Below the pieces are notes generated by a model. The model saw only the letters and a program-made list of their open reading frames with translations, ran no database searches and was not told the DNA's origin. Positions 7,361 to 12,434 of a stretch of DNA of 12,980 bases are shown piece after piece. Origin of the DNA: Chloroflexota bacterium (lineage in GTDB: Bacteria; Chloroflexota; Dehalococcoidia; Tepidiformales; Tepidiformaceae). Made by a program: the position numbers and the translations under genes. How positions within the stretch are numbered: position 1 is the stretch's first letter; the number at the start of each line of letters is the position of its first letter. The DNA is taken from contig CAUJEQ010000267.1 of NCBI GenBank assembly GCA_963169135.1, forward strand, positions 1 to 12,980. The letters run 5' to 3'.

Positions 7361-8551
7361 ATGAACTTTCGCGATACGCCCGCCGAAGCCGAGTTCCGTG
7401 CCGGAGTACGCGGCTGGATCGCGGAGAACCTCCCCGGCGCACTGCGGGGCGACGGGGGCGAAGGCGAGTGGGGCCAGCTCTCCAGCGGCCACGAGCGCGA
7501 CAAGCACGCCCTCGCGCTGTGGCGCGAACGGCTCCAATCGCGGGGCTGGATCGCCCCCGCGTGGCCGCCCCGCTACGGCGGCGCACAGCTTCCGATAATG
7601 CAGCAGTTCATCCTCAAGGAAGAGATGGCCCGCGCCCGCGCCCCCCGCTTCGGCGGAGTCGGCATCGGCTGGGTCGCTCCGACACTCATGCAGTTCGGCG
7701 CCGAGTGGATGCGGGAGCGTTTCATCGAGCCGATCCTGAGCGGCAAGGAGCGCTGGTGCCAGGGATTCAGCGAGCCCGGCGCCGGCTCCGACCTTGCCAG
7801 CGTCCAGACCCGCGCGGTCCGTGACGGAGACGACTACGTGGTCGACGGCCAGAAGATCTGGACCAGCGGCGCCCACATCGCCGACTGGATGATCCTTCTT
7901 GCCCGGACCGACCCAACCGAACCTAAGCATCGCGGCCTCTCGTACTTCCTCGTCGACATGAAGACCCTGGGCATTTCGCTCTCGCCCATCATCAACATGG
8001 CCGGGAACAGCGGTTTCAACCAGGTGTTCTTCGAATCAGTCCGGGTCCCCGCTGCCAACATGGTCGGCGAAGAAAACCTCGGCTGGTATGTCGCTGCCAC
8101 CACCCTCGACTTTGAACGCAGCCTGGTCGACCTGTGCGTGGAGTACCGCGCAATCCTGGAGGAGGTGATCGCCTGTGCGAAGGAGAACGGGTTGGCCGGC
8201 CTTCGCGCGAATCGTCACCGCCTGGTCGACCTGCTGATCGAGGTGGAAGTGGCCCGCAACCTGAGTGCGCGGGTCGTATCGATGCAGGCGCGCGGGACCC
8301 AGCCGAATTACGAGGCGAGCATCGTGAAGCTGTATGCGAGCGAGGTGGAACAGCGCATGGCCGCGGTCGCCTTCCACGTTGCCGGCATGGCAGGGCAGGT
8401 CACATCGCGCGGACAATCGCGCTGGGAGTTGCTCATGGGACGTATCGCCCGCTTCCAGCTGCACTCGGTCGCCGCGACCATCGGCGGCGGGACGAGTGAG
8501 GTGCAGCGCAATATCATCGCCACCCGCGGGCTGGGCCTTCCGCGGGGCTAG
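7361..8551 (+). CDS. Acyl-CoA dehydrogenase family protein
   Basis: FAD-dependent enzyme that oxidises an acyl-CoA thioester to the 2-enoyl-CoA, passing electrons to ETF. The ATG at 7361 gives 396 residues, the usual length; the longer frame from 7190 lies over the divergent gene. Order: N-terminal helical domain (1-125), middle beta domain with QGFSEPGAGSDLASVQTRA and DGQKIWTSGAHIADW (FAD and substrate contacts), and a C-terminal helical domain ending IGGGTSEVQRNIIATRGLG. The position of the MCAD-type catalytic Glu is Gly376 (GGT instead of EGT). Glu252 in TLDFERS matches the alternative base position of isovaleryl- and long-chain-type enzymes and is the likely base. This pattern is common in FadE-like enzymes that act on branched or steroid side chains, some of them hetero-oligomeric; the substrate is unknown. 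No partner subunit is nearby. Confidence 0.93.
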   Translation: MNFRDTPAEAEFRAGVRGWIAENLPGALRGDGGEGEWGQLSSGHERDKHALALWRERLQSRGWIAPAWPPRYGGAQLPIMQQFILKEEMARARAPRFGGVGIGWVAPTLMQFGAEWMRERFIEPILSGKERWCQGFSEPGAGSDLASVQTRAVRDGDDYVVDGQKIWTSGAHIADWMILLARTDPTEPKHRGLSYFLVDMKTLGISLSPIINMAGNSGFNQVFFESVRVPAANMVGEENLGWYVAATTLDFERSLVDLCVEYRAILEEVIACAKENGLAGLRANRHRLVDLLIEVEVARNLSARVVSMQARGTQPNYEASIVKLYASEVEQRMAAVAFHVAGMAGQVTSRGQSRWELLMGRIARFQLHSVAATIGGGTSEVQRNIIATRGLGLPRG

Positions 8552-8910
8552 GGGTCGCCGGCGGGGAGTTCCCGGAGGACCGCGGCGAGCGGATTCACGA
8601 GACCCGGCAGTGTTTCCGAAACGATGCTCCAGACGATGTGCTGGCTAAGGCCGAAGTACGAGTGCATGGCCAGGTCGCGAAAGCCTGCGATGGCCCGCCA
8701 TGGGACTTCGGGGAATGCATCTCGAATCTCGCCAGGCACCTGCTTGGCAGCTTCACCCATGACGGTCAGGTTCCGCAGGACGGCATCGTAGGTCTTGCGA
8801 TCGGTGAAGAACTGGCCGGCGCTAAGCGGGCTCGTCCACTCGATGATGATCGAGGCACTGTCGAGCATGTCCTCAACGAACAGACGAAGGTCACGCGACC
8901 CGGACGGCAT
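8548..8910 (-). CDS. hepT: HepT-like HEPN-domain toxin (DUF86 family)
   Basis: A 120-residue all-helical HEPN protein, the RNase toxin half of a MntA/HepT pair. Family features seen: SRDLRLFVEDMLDSASIIIEW at the N-terminus, YDAVLRNLTVMGEAAKQVP, and the active motif RDLAMHSYF with Arg78-x4-His83 and Tyr85. In characterised systems MntA adds AMP groups to the tyrosine of this motif and silences the toxin; all needed residues are present here. The ATG at 8910 lies 20 bases inside mntA, typical of a coupled pair; a longer open frame back to 9129 runs through mntA and is a shadow. The stop shares bases with the acyl-CoA dehydrogenase stop. Activity is inferred from the family. Confidence 0.88.
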   Translation of the reverse strand: MPSGSRDLRLFVEDMLDSASIIIEWTSPLSAGQFFTDRKTYDAVLRNLTVMGEAAKQVPGEIRDAFPEVPWRAIAGFRDLAMHSYFGLSQHIVWSIVSETLPGLVNPLAAVLRELPAGDP

Positions 8911-9181
8911 CGCGCTCCACGTAGGGCCGCACCCGCGGCCGCAGCCCATCGGCAAGGACGAGGTCGACTGTCTGGCCGAGCAGGTCCTCCAGGAAGAACC
9001 GAAGCCCGGAATATTGTCCGTACGAGCATGGCGCCTCGAACTCAACGAGCAGGTCGAGGTCGCTTTCCGGACGGGCTTCGCCACGCGCGGTCGAGCCGAA
9101 CAGCCACAACCCGCGGACGCCGAAGGCACGGATTTCGTCCTCGTGCTTCGTGACCATGCGCTTCACATCATCGAGCGTCAT
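8891..9181 (-). CDS. mntA: MntA-like minimal nucleotidyltransferase (antitoxin)
   Basis: A 96-residue minimal nucleotidyltransferase, expected to AMPylate and neutralise the adjacent HepT toxin. The core is GSTARGEARPESDLDLLVEF: Gly29-Ser30, then Asp41 and Asp43 as metal ligands, with Asp73 in TVDLVLADG as the third carboxylate. All three acids are present, so it should be active. I place the start at the ATG at 9181 because TATGCT ends seven bases upstream, matching the leaderless layout of other genes here. An ATG at 9193 (four extra residues) and a GTG at 9187 are alternatives; GAGG lies seven bases before the GTG. It overlaps hepT by 20 bases and is divergent from the DUF2277 gene. Confidence 0.88.
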   Translation of the reverse strand: MTLDDVKRMVTKHEDEIRAFGVRGLWLFGSTARGEARPESDLDLLVEFEAPCSYGQYSGLRFFLEDLLGQTVDLVLADGLRPRVRPYVERDAVRVA

Positions 9182-9188
9182 GGACACA

Positions 9189-9194
9189 AGCATA
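9189..9194 (-). promoter_or_regulatory. Putative -10 element of mntA-hepT (leaderless)
   Basis: On the minus strand TATGCT is followed by seven bases and then the ATG at 9181, so transcription would begin at or beside this start codon. If correct, the ATG at 9193, which overlaps the hexamer, is not the start. Confidence 0.45.
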
Positions 9195-9251
9195 CCTCAG
9201 TTCGATGCGGCGCCATCGACAGCTTGCGGCGATGATTCGAGAATGTGGTTC

Positions 9252-9452
9252 ATGTGCCGAAGCATCAAGAAGCTGCGTAACGCAGAACCCCCGGCCACCG
9301 GCGACGACGTCCGCGCGGCAGCCCTGCAGTATGTGCGCAAGGTCAGCGGCTATCGCGTCCCGGCGAAACGCAACCAGGCCGCGTTCGAGGCCGCGGTCGA
9401 GGAAGTGGCCGCAAGTACCGCCCGGCTCCTCGAACTTCTCGACGCGCGCTGA
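9252..9452 (+). CDS. DUF2277 family protein
   Basis: A 66-residue soluble protein of unknown function matching the DUF2277 pattern: MCRSIKKLRN, PPATGDDVRAAALQYVRKVSGYR, then an Ala-rich helix with AAFEAAVEEVAASTARLL. The ATG at 9252 gives the usual MCR N-terminus. Another ATG at 9243 (three extra residues, MWF) is possible, since GATGAT lies six bases before it and would suit a leaderless start. The longer frame from 9150 runs into the divergent mntA. DUF2277 genes are found mostly in actinobacteria and Chloroflexota as stand-alone genes; the conserved Cys2 and Arg3 hint at a functional N-terminus but no role is known to me. Confidence 0.85.
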   Translation: MCRSIKKLRNAEPPATGDDVRAAALQYVRKVSGYRVPAKRNQAAFEAAVEEVAASTARLLELLDAR

Positions 9453-9472
9453 TCGTCCTTCGTCCGCTGTCC

Positions 9473-9481
9473 TGCTAGGCT
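9473..9481 (+). promoter_or_regulatory. Putative extended -10 element of the MOSC gene (leaderless)
   Basis: TGCTAGGCT (TGN plus TAGGCT) is followed by six bases and the ATG at 9488. No Shine-Dalgarno is present. The same TAGGCT hexamer with the same six-base gap occurs at the cupredoxin gene. It lies in the 35-base gap after DUF2277. Confidence 0.55.
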
Positions 9482-9487
9482 CAAACT

Positions 9488-9967
9488 ATGACACAGCGCG
9501 GAAGCATCGTTCAGGTCAGTATCTCCAGCGGAGGAGTCCCGAAGCTGCCGGTCAGTGAGGCCCGTGTGACGGAACTCGGGCTCGAAGGCGATGGCCACGA
9601 CAACCCCGGCATCCACGGCGGCCCCGAGCGCGCGCTGTGCCTGTTCTCCATCGAGCGCATCGAGGCCATGGCGGCCGAGGGCCACACCTTCGGCGCGGGT
9701 AGCACCGGCGAGAACATTACGACCCGGGAGATCGATTGGGACCTGGTGGTCCCCGGTGCACGGCTGCGGCTGGGGGCCGATGTCCTGGTCGAGGTTACGC
9801 GCTATACCACGCCCTGTAAGACCAACGCCCGCTGGTTCAAGGGCGGCGACTTCAACCGCATGCACCAGAACCTTTTCCCGGGCTACAGCCGCGTCTATGC
9901 GCGGGTGGTCACCGGTGGCGTGGTTCGGCCGGGCGACGAAGTCGAGTTGTTGCCGCCGGCCACCTGA
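9488..9967 (+). CDS. MOSC domain protein (YiiM-like)
   Basis: A 159-residue protein made of one MOSC domain, the beta-barrel sulphur-carrier fold related to the C-terminus of molybdenum cofactor sulphurases. Stand-alone YiiM-like members are linked to reductive detoxification of N-hydroxylated compounds with a molybdenum cofactor. Seen: SISSGGVPKLPV, ELGLEGDGHDNPGIHGGPERALCLFS, AGSTGENITT, and TPCKTNARWF with the conserved Cys110 expected to carry or bind sulphur or cofactor. The length is normal for short MOSC proteins. No molybdenum cofactor genes are nearby, so the substrate is unknown. The stop is one base from the stop of the convergent cupredoxin gene. Confidence 0.9.
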   Translation: MTQRGSIVQVSISSGGVPKLPVSEARVTELGLEGDGHDNPGIHGGPERALCLFSIERIEAMAAEGHTFGAGSTGENITTREIDWDLVVPGARLRLGADVLVEVTRYTTPCKTNARWFKGGDFNRMHQNLFPGYSRVYARVVTGGVVRPGDEVELLPPAT

Positions 9968-9968
9968 G

Positions 9969-10475
9969 TCACTCCACCTCGAACTTCGTGTGCATCCCCA
10001 GCTGGTAGTGGTCTTCTTTGGTGCCGTCGGGCTCGGTTTCGACGATGAGGCACGCCAATTCGTATTCGCCGGGATCGAGCCGAATGCGCATTGCCTGCAC
10101 ATGCCCTGAACGCAAGCCCTCTACCTCGGCAAGTTCCTCCCCGTTCCTGAGGATGACCAGCTCGTGCGTGTCGCCGCCCGTGTTGTCGGCGATGAACTGG
10201 ATGACCCCGGCGGGCACGCTGTTCTTGCTCGGGGCGACCGACCACTCCGTAAGGTCCACCTTCAAGCTCGATGCTGCCGGGCCGGGGTCGGGTGTCGGCG
10301 TGGCGTTCGGATCGACTGTGGGGTGAGCCTCAGCTTCGGGGTCGGCGACGGCAGCGGCCTCCGGTTCTGGCTCATCAGAGTCGCCACACGCAACCAGGAT
10401 GCTGCCGCCGAGAACGGCTGCGGCCAGCGTGCCGAGACGGACCGCACGAAGAAAGGATGGGCTATAGATGAACAT
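9969..10475 (-). CDS. Cupredoxin-like lipoprotein
   Basis: A 168-residue predicted lipoprotein. The N-terminus has basic residues, a hydrophobic stretch and the lipobox LVAC, with Cys30 as lipidation site, so it should be anchored outside the membrane. Residues 31-70 are an acidic, Pro/Ala/Thr-rich tether. Residues 71-168 look like a cupredoxin: His104 (GDTHELVI), Cys142 (YELACLIV), His156 and Met161 (DHYQLGMH) fit the four type 1 copper ligands. The Cys-to-His spacing is 13 residues rather than the two of plastocyanin, so the copper loop carries an insert (ETEPDGTKED). Likely role is electron transfer or metal handling at the cell surface. The start codon is covered by a DtxR/IdeR-like box, implying metal-dependent repression. 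Copper binding is inferred. Confidence 0.85.
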   Translation of the reverse strand: MFIYSPSFLRAVRLGTLAAAVLGGSILVACGDSDEPEPEAAAVADPEAEAHPTVDPNATPTPDPGPAASSLKVDLTEWSVAPSKNSVPAGVIQFIADNTGGDTHELVILRNGEELAEVEGLRSGHVQAMRIRLDPGEYELACLIVETEPDGTKEDHYQLGMHTKFEVE

Positions 10476-10493
10476 TAGGTAAGCCTAATTAAG
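10475..10493 (-). promoter_or_regulatory. DtxR/IdeR-like metal box over the cupredoxin start
   Basis: The plus strand reads TTAGGTAAGCCTAATTAAG. Compared with the textbook DtxR/IdeR box TTAGGTTAGCCTAACCTAA it matches at 14 of 19 positions, and at 13 of the first 14. The core TTAGG-TAAG-CCTAA (10475-10488) is a perfect 5-4-5 inverted repeat. It covers the -10 hexamer, the expected transcription start and the first base of the start codon, so a bound repressor would block transcription. It is also strikingly A/T-rich for this window. The regulator itself is not in the window; it may sense iron or manganese. Confidence 0.65.
10482..10487 (-). promoter_or_regulatory. Putative -10 element of the cupredoxin gene (leaderless)
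   Basis: On the minus strand TAGGCT is followed by exactly six bases and the ATG at 10475, identical in hexamer and gap to the MOSC gene promoter. No Shine-Dalgarno is present. It lies wholly within the DtxR/IdeR-like box. Confidence 0.5.
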
Positions 10494-10635
10494 AGGGTAT
10501 GCCGCGAGTATTACCGCTGGGCCGGCCAGCGTCAACCGCAGCCGGTTGGCGCCTCCGACCAAAGGACGATTCCCGCGGAATAAGTAATCCGTTACGCTTG
10601 CGTCATTCCCGCGAGAGGTCTCCGTTGACGCGATA
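10494..10635. other. Intergenic region with possible ABC-F promoter
   Basis: First half of the 311-base gap between the cupredoxin and ABC-F genes. No credible coding frame is seen on either strand. It holds a candidate plus-strand -10 element, TACGCT at 10593-10598, without a clear -35; transcription from it would start near 10605 and leave a leader of about 180 bases before the ABC-F gene. ATTCCCGCG occurs twice, at 10569-10577 and 10605-10613, 36 bases apart and on either side of this hexamer, and the first copy is part of the inverted repeat ATTCC-CGC-GGAAT. These could be operator sites. Promoter assignment is weak. Confidence 0.35.
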
Positions 10636-10696
10636 ACACCGGCGAAGCGCGAACGTGATGCGGAGCAGGCCGCTGCCTGCCGCCACGTGCCGGTGT
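10636..10696 (+). promoter_or_regulatory. Long hairpin in the ABC-F leader
   Basis: The RNA can fold into one extended hairpin. The outer stem ACACCGGC (10636-10643) pairs with GCCGGTGT (10689-10696). Inside it ACGTG (10653-10657) pairs with CACGT (10684-10688), GCG (10660-10662) with CGC (10681-10683), and GCAGGC (10665-10670) with GCCTGC (10675-10680) around the loop CGCT. That is 22 perfect base pairs with bulges only on the 5' side (9, 2 and 2 bases). No U-run follows, so it is not a simple terminator. Many ABC-F resistance genes have regulated leaders, which makes a cis-regulatory role plausible. Not matched to a known riboswitch class. Confidence 0.5.
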
Positions 10697-10705
10697 GCTC
10701 AACTT

Positions 10706-10776
10706 CTCCCGCCCCACACCCAAGTTGCTTCGTCCTCGCCGTGTCCGTCCCGGGCGGGAGCCTGCATCCCGTGGGG
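10706..10776 (+). promoter_or_regulatory. Two mutually exclusive helices before the ABC-F start
   Basis: CTCCCGCCC (10706-10714) can pair over nine bases with GGGCGGGAG (10752-10760). Alternatively CCCCAC (10712-10717) can pair with GTGGGG (10771-10776), which lies 10 bases before the start codon and is the only G-rich stretch near it. The two helices share bases 10712-10714, so they cannot form together. This is the layout of a switch or attenuator, but in GC-rich DNA such pairings also arise by chance. Confidence 0.3.
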
Positions 10777-10786
10777 TCTCTCATTC

Positions 10787-12394
10787 ATGTTGACCGTGAC
10801 AGCACTGCACCGCGAACTCGGCGGGCGAATAGTGCTCACGAACGTTTCCTTCTCTGTCTCCTCGGACGACGTGCTGGGTGTGGTAGGCCCGAACGGCGCC
10901 GGCAAGACCACGCTCCTGCGTGTCCTTGCGGGACTCGAAGCGCCGGACCGCGGCCGGGTGGAACTCCCGCCCGGGGCGACGATCGGCTACCTGGCGCAGG
11001 GCTACGCCGGCCGCGAAGACGAGACAGTCCAGGCCGTTTTCCCTGCCGCGTTTGGGGCGGATGCGGCATCCGCACGCCTTACCGTCCTCGCCGAGGCCCT
11101 GGCCGACCCGGGCCTCGATGACGAACATTCCCGGCTCGCCGACGAGTACGACCGCCTCCTGGCAACACTGTCTGACCAGTCCAGCGGCATCGATGCGGCG
11201 GCAGCCCAGGGCGCACTGGGCCTTCGCCACGTTGATCCCACAACTCCGGTTCGCCAGCTTTCCGGCGGCGAACTGACGAAGCTGGGGCTGATCGACCTCA
11301 TCGCGGCGCGCCCGGACGTCCTCTTGCTCGACGAGCCGACCAACAACCTGGACATCGCCGGACTGGATTGGCTCGAAGCCCAGGTTGGGCGCTTCCCCGG
11401 GGTGGTCGTGGCTGTTTCGCACGACCGGGTCTTCCTCGACCGGTGTGCCACGAAGGTGCTCGAACTCGACGCCAGGGGGCGCGGCGCAGAGGTGTTCGCG
11501 GGCAACTATTCGGCCTTGCTTGCGGAGAAAGAGCGCCGGGAGGCACAGCAGTGGACCGCCTTCGAGCGGCAGCAGCGCGAGGAAGCGCAACTGAAGCAGG
11601 CCATCCACAAAATCGAGACGCGGGCCCGCGGCATCGAACAGCGCACCATCGACTTCGCCAAGCGCAAGAAGGCGCTGAAAATCGCCCGCCGCGCGGTCAC
11701 CCTGAAGGCACGGATCGAGCGTCAGCTCGAATCGGGCGACCACGTCGAGCGCCCGGAGAAGCGGCCCCACGGCTTCTACGGCGAGTTCGCCGCAATGGAC
11801 GGCGGCGCTTCACGGCTGCTCGTCGTGGACGGCGTGACGGTCGCCATCGGCGGCCGCGTCCTGGCGGAAGGAGTCGCGTTCACGGTGAACAGGGGCGAAT
11901 GCGTGGTGCTCACGGGCGCCAATGGGGCCGGCAAGACCACTCTCCTCCGGGCCATTCTGGGCGAGCTTCCGGTTGCGGCTGGCGAAGTGCTGCTCGCACC
12001 CTCGGCACGGGCCGGCTACCTGCCGCAACGGGAAGACCCGGATGCGCTCGACCTGGACGGGAGCCGCACGCCGGTGGAGCTTCTGCGGCGCGCGGTCCCG
12101 ATGACCGAAGCGGAGGCAACCAACTTCCTCCACCAGTTCCTGCTCGGGCACGACCAACTGGGGACCCCGGTGGCGAACCTGAGCTACGGCGAACGCCGGC
12201 GCCTCGGACTCGCACTCCTAATCCGCAGCGGCGCCAGTCTCCTCATCCTCGATGAGCCGACCAACCACCTGGACCCCGCCAGCAGGGAGGCATTCGAACA
12301 GGCACTGTCGCACTACAACGGGGCGTCGCTGGTCGTCAGCCACGACCGGCGCTTCATCGAACGGTTCGCCGGCCCGGTGGTCGAACTGGGTTAG
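10787..12394 (+). CDS. ABC-F family ATPase (ribosome-associated)
   Basis: A 535-residue soluble protein with two ABC domains and no membrane segments, the layout of ABC-F translation factors that bind the ribosomal E site; some members dislodge antibiotics, others rescue stalled ribosomes. Domain 1: Walker A GPNGAGKTT (34-42), signature LSGGE (158-162), Walker B with Glu183 in LLLDEPTNNLD. A charged helical linker spans about 245-325 (RQQREEAQLKQAIHKIETRA and KRKKALKIARR). Domain 2: Walker A GANGAGKTT (377-385), signature changed to LSYGE (465-469), Walker B LLILDEPTNHLD. Both catalytic Glu residues are present. The ATG at 10787 gives the family N-terminus; the frame is open upstream to 10655 but that stretch overlaps the hairpin and reads as Pro/Cys-rich non-coding sequence. 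Subfamily and any drug are unknown. Confidence 0.93.
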   Translation: MLTVTALHRELGGRIVLTNVSFSVSSDDVLGVVGPNGAGKTTLLRVLAGLEAPDRGRVELPPGATIGYLAQGYAGREDETVQAVFPAAFGADAASARLTVLAEALADPGLDDEHSRLADEYDRLLATLSDQSSGIDAAAAQGALGLRHVDPTTPVRQLSGGELTKLGLIDLIAARPDVLLLDEPTNNLDIAGLDWLEAQVGRFPGVVVAVSHDRVFLDRCATKVLELDARGRGAEVFAGNYSALLAEKERREAQQWTAFERQQREEAQLKQAIHKIETRARGIEQRTIDFAKRKKALKIARRAVTLKARIERQLESGDHVERPEKRPHGFYGEFAAMDGGASRLLVVDGVTVAIGGRVLAEGVAFTVNRGECVVLTGANGAGKTTLLRAILGELPVAAGEVLLAPSARAGYLPQREDPDALDLDGSRTPVELLRRAVPMTEAEATNFLHQFLLGHDQLGTPVANLSYGERRRLGLALLIRSGASLLILDEPTNHLDPASREAFEQALSHYNGASLVVSHDRRFIERFAGPVVELG

Positions 12395-12434
12395 GGCGCC
12401 TCTGCAGGCCGTACGCCCGGGAAAGGAGGAGCAC

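Noticed and set aside
7287..7586. N-terminal extension of the PAS-GGDEF frame to 7586
   Set aside because: The extension is Arg-rich, lies antisense to the acyl-CoA dehydrogenase gene and has no domain similarity.
8911..9129. Extension of the hepT frame to 9129
   Set aside because: It runs through mntA in another frame and adds Ser/Arg/Cys-rich sequence unlike any HEPN protein.
10625..10630. TTGACG as a -35 element for the ABC-F gene
   Set aside because: No TANNNT hexamer occurs 16-18 bases downstream.
10485..10784. 99-codon minus-strand open frame in the intergenic region before the ABC-F gene
   Set aside because: It covers the metal box and the hairpin, has no start signals and no recognisable protein pattern; open frames of this length are expected in GC-rich DNA.
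10655..10786. In-frame upstream extension of the ABC-F protein, or a leader peptide starting at the ATG at 10658
   Set aside because: The 44 extra residues are Pro/Cys/Ser-rich and do not fit an ABC-F N-terminus; the ATG is buried in the hairpin with no ribosome binding site. A short leader peptide cannot be fully excluded, but this frame runs directly into the gene.
12421..12434. Strong ribosome-binding-like AAAGGAGGA on the plus strand after the ABC-F gene
   Set aside because: No start codon follows at a suitable distance and the downstream strand is antisense to the nitroreductase gene.
12395..12434. GCCT-CTGC-AGGC inverted repeat as a terminator between ABC-F and nitroreductase
   Set aside because: Only a four-base stem and no T-run on either side.
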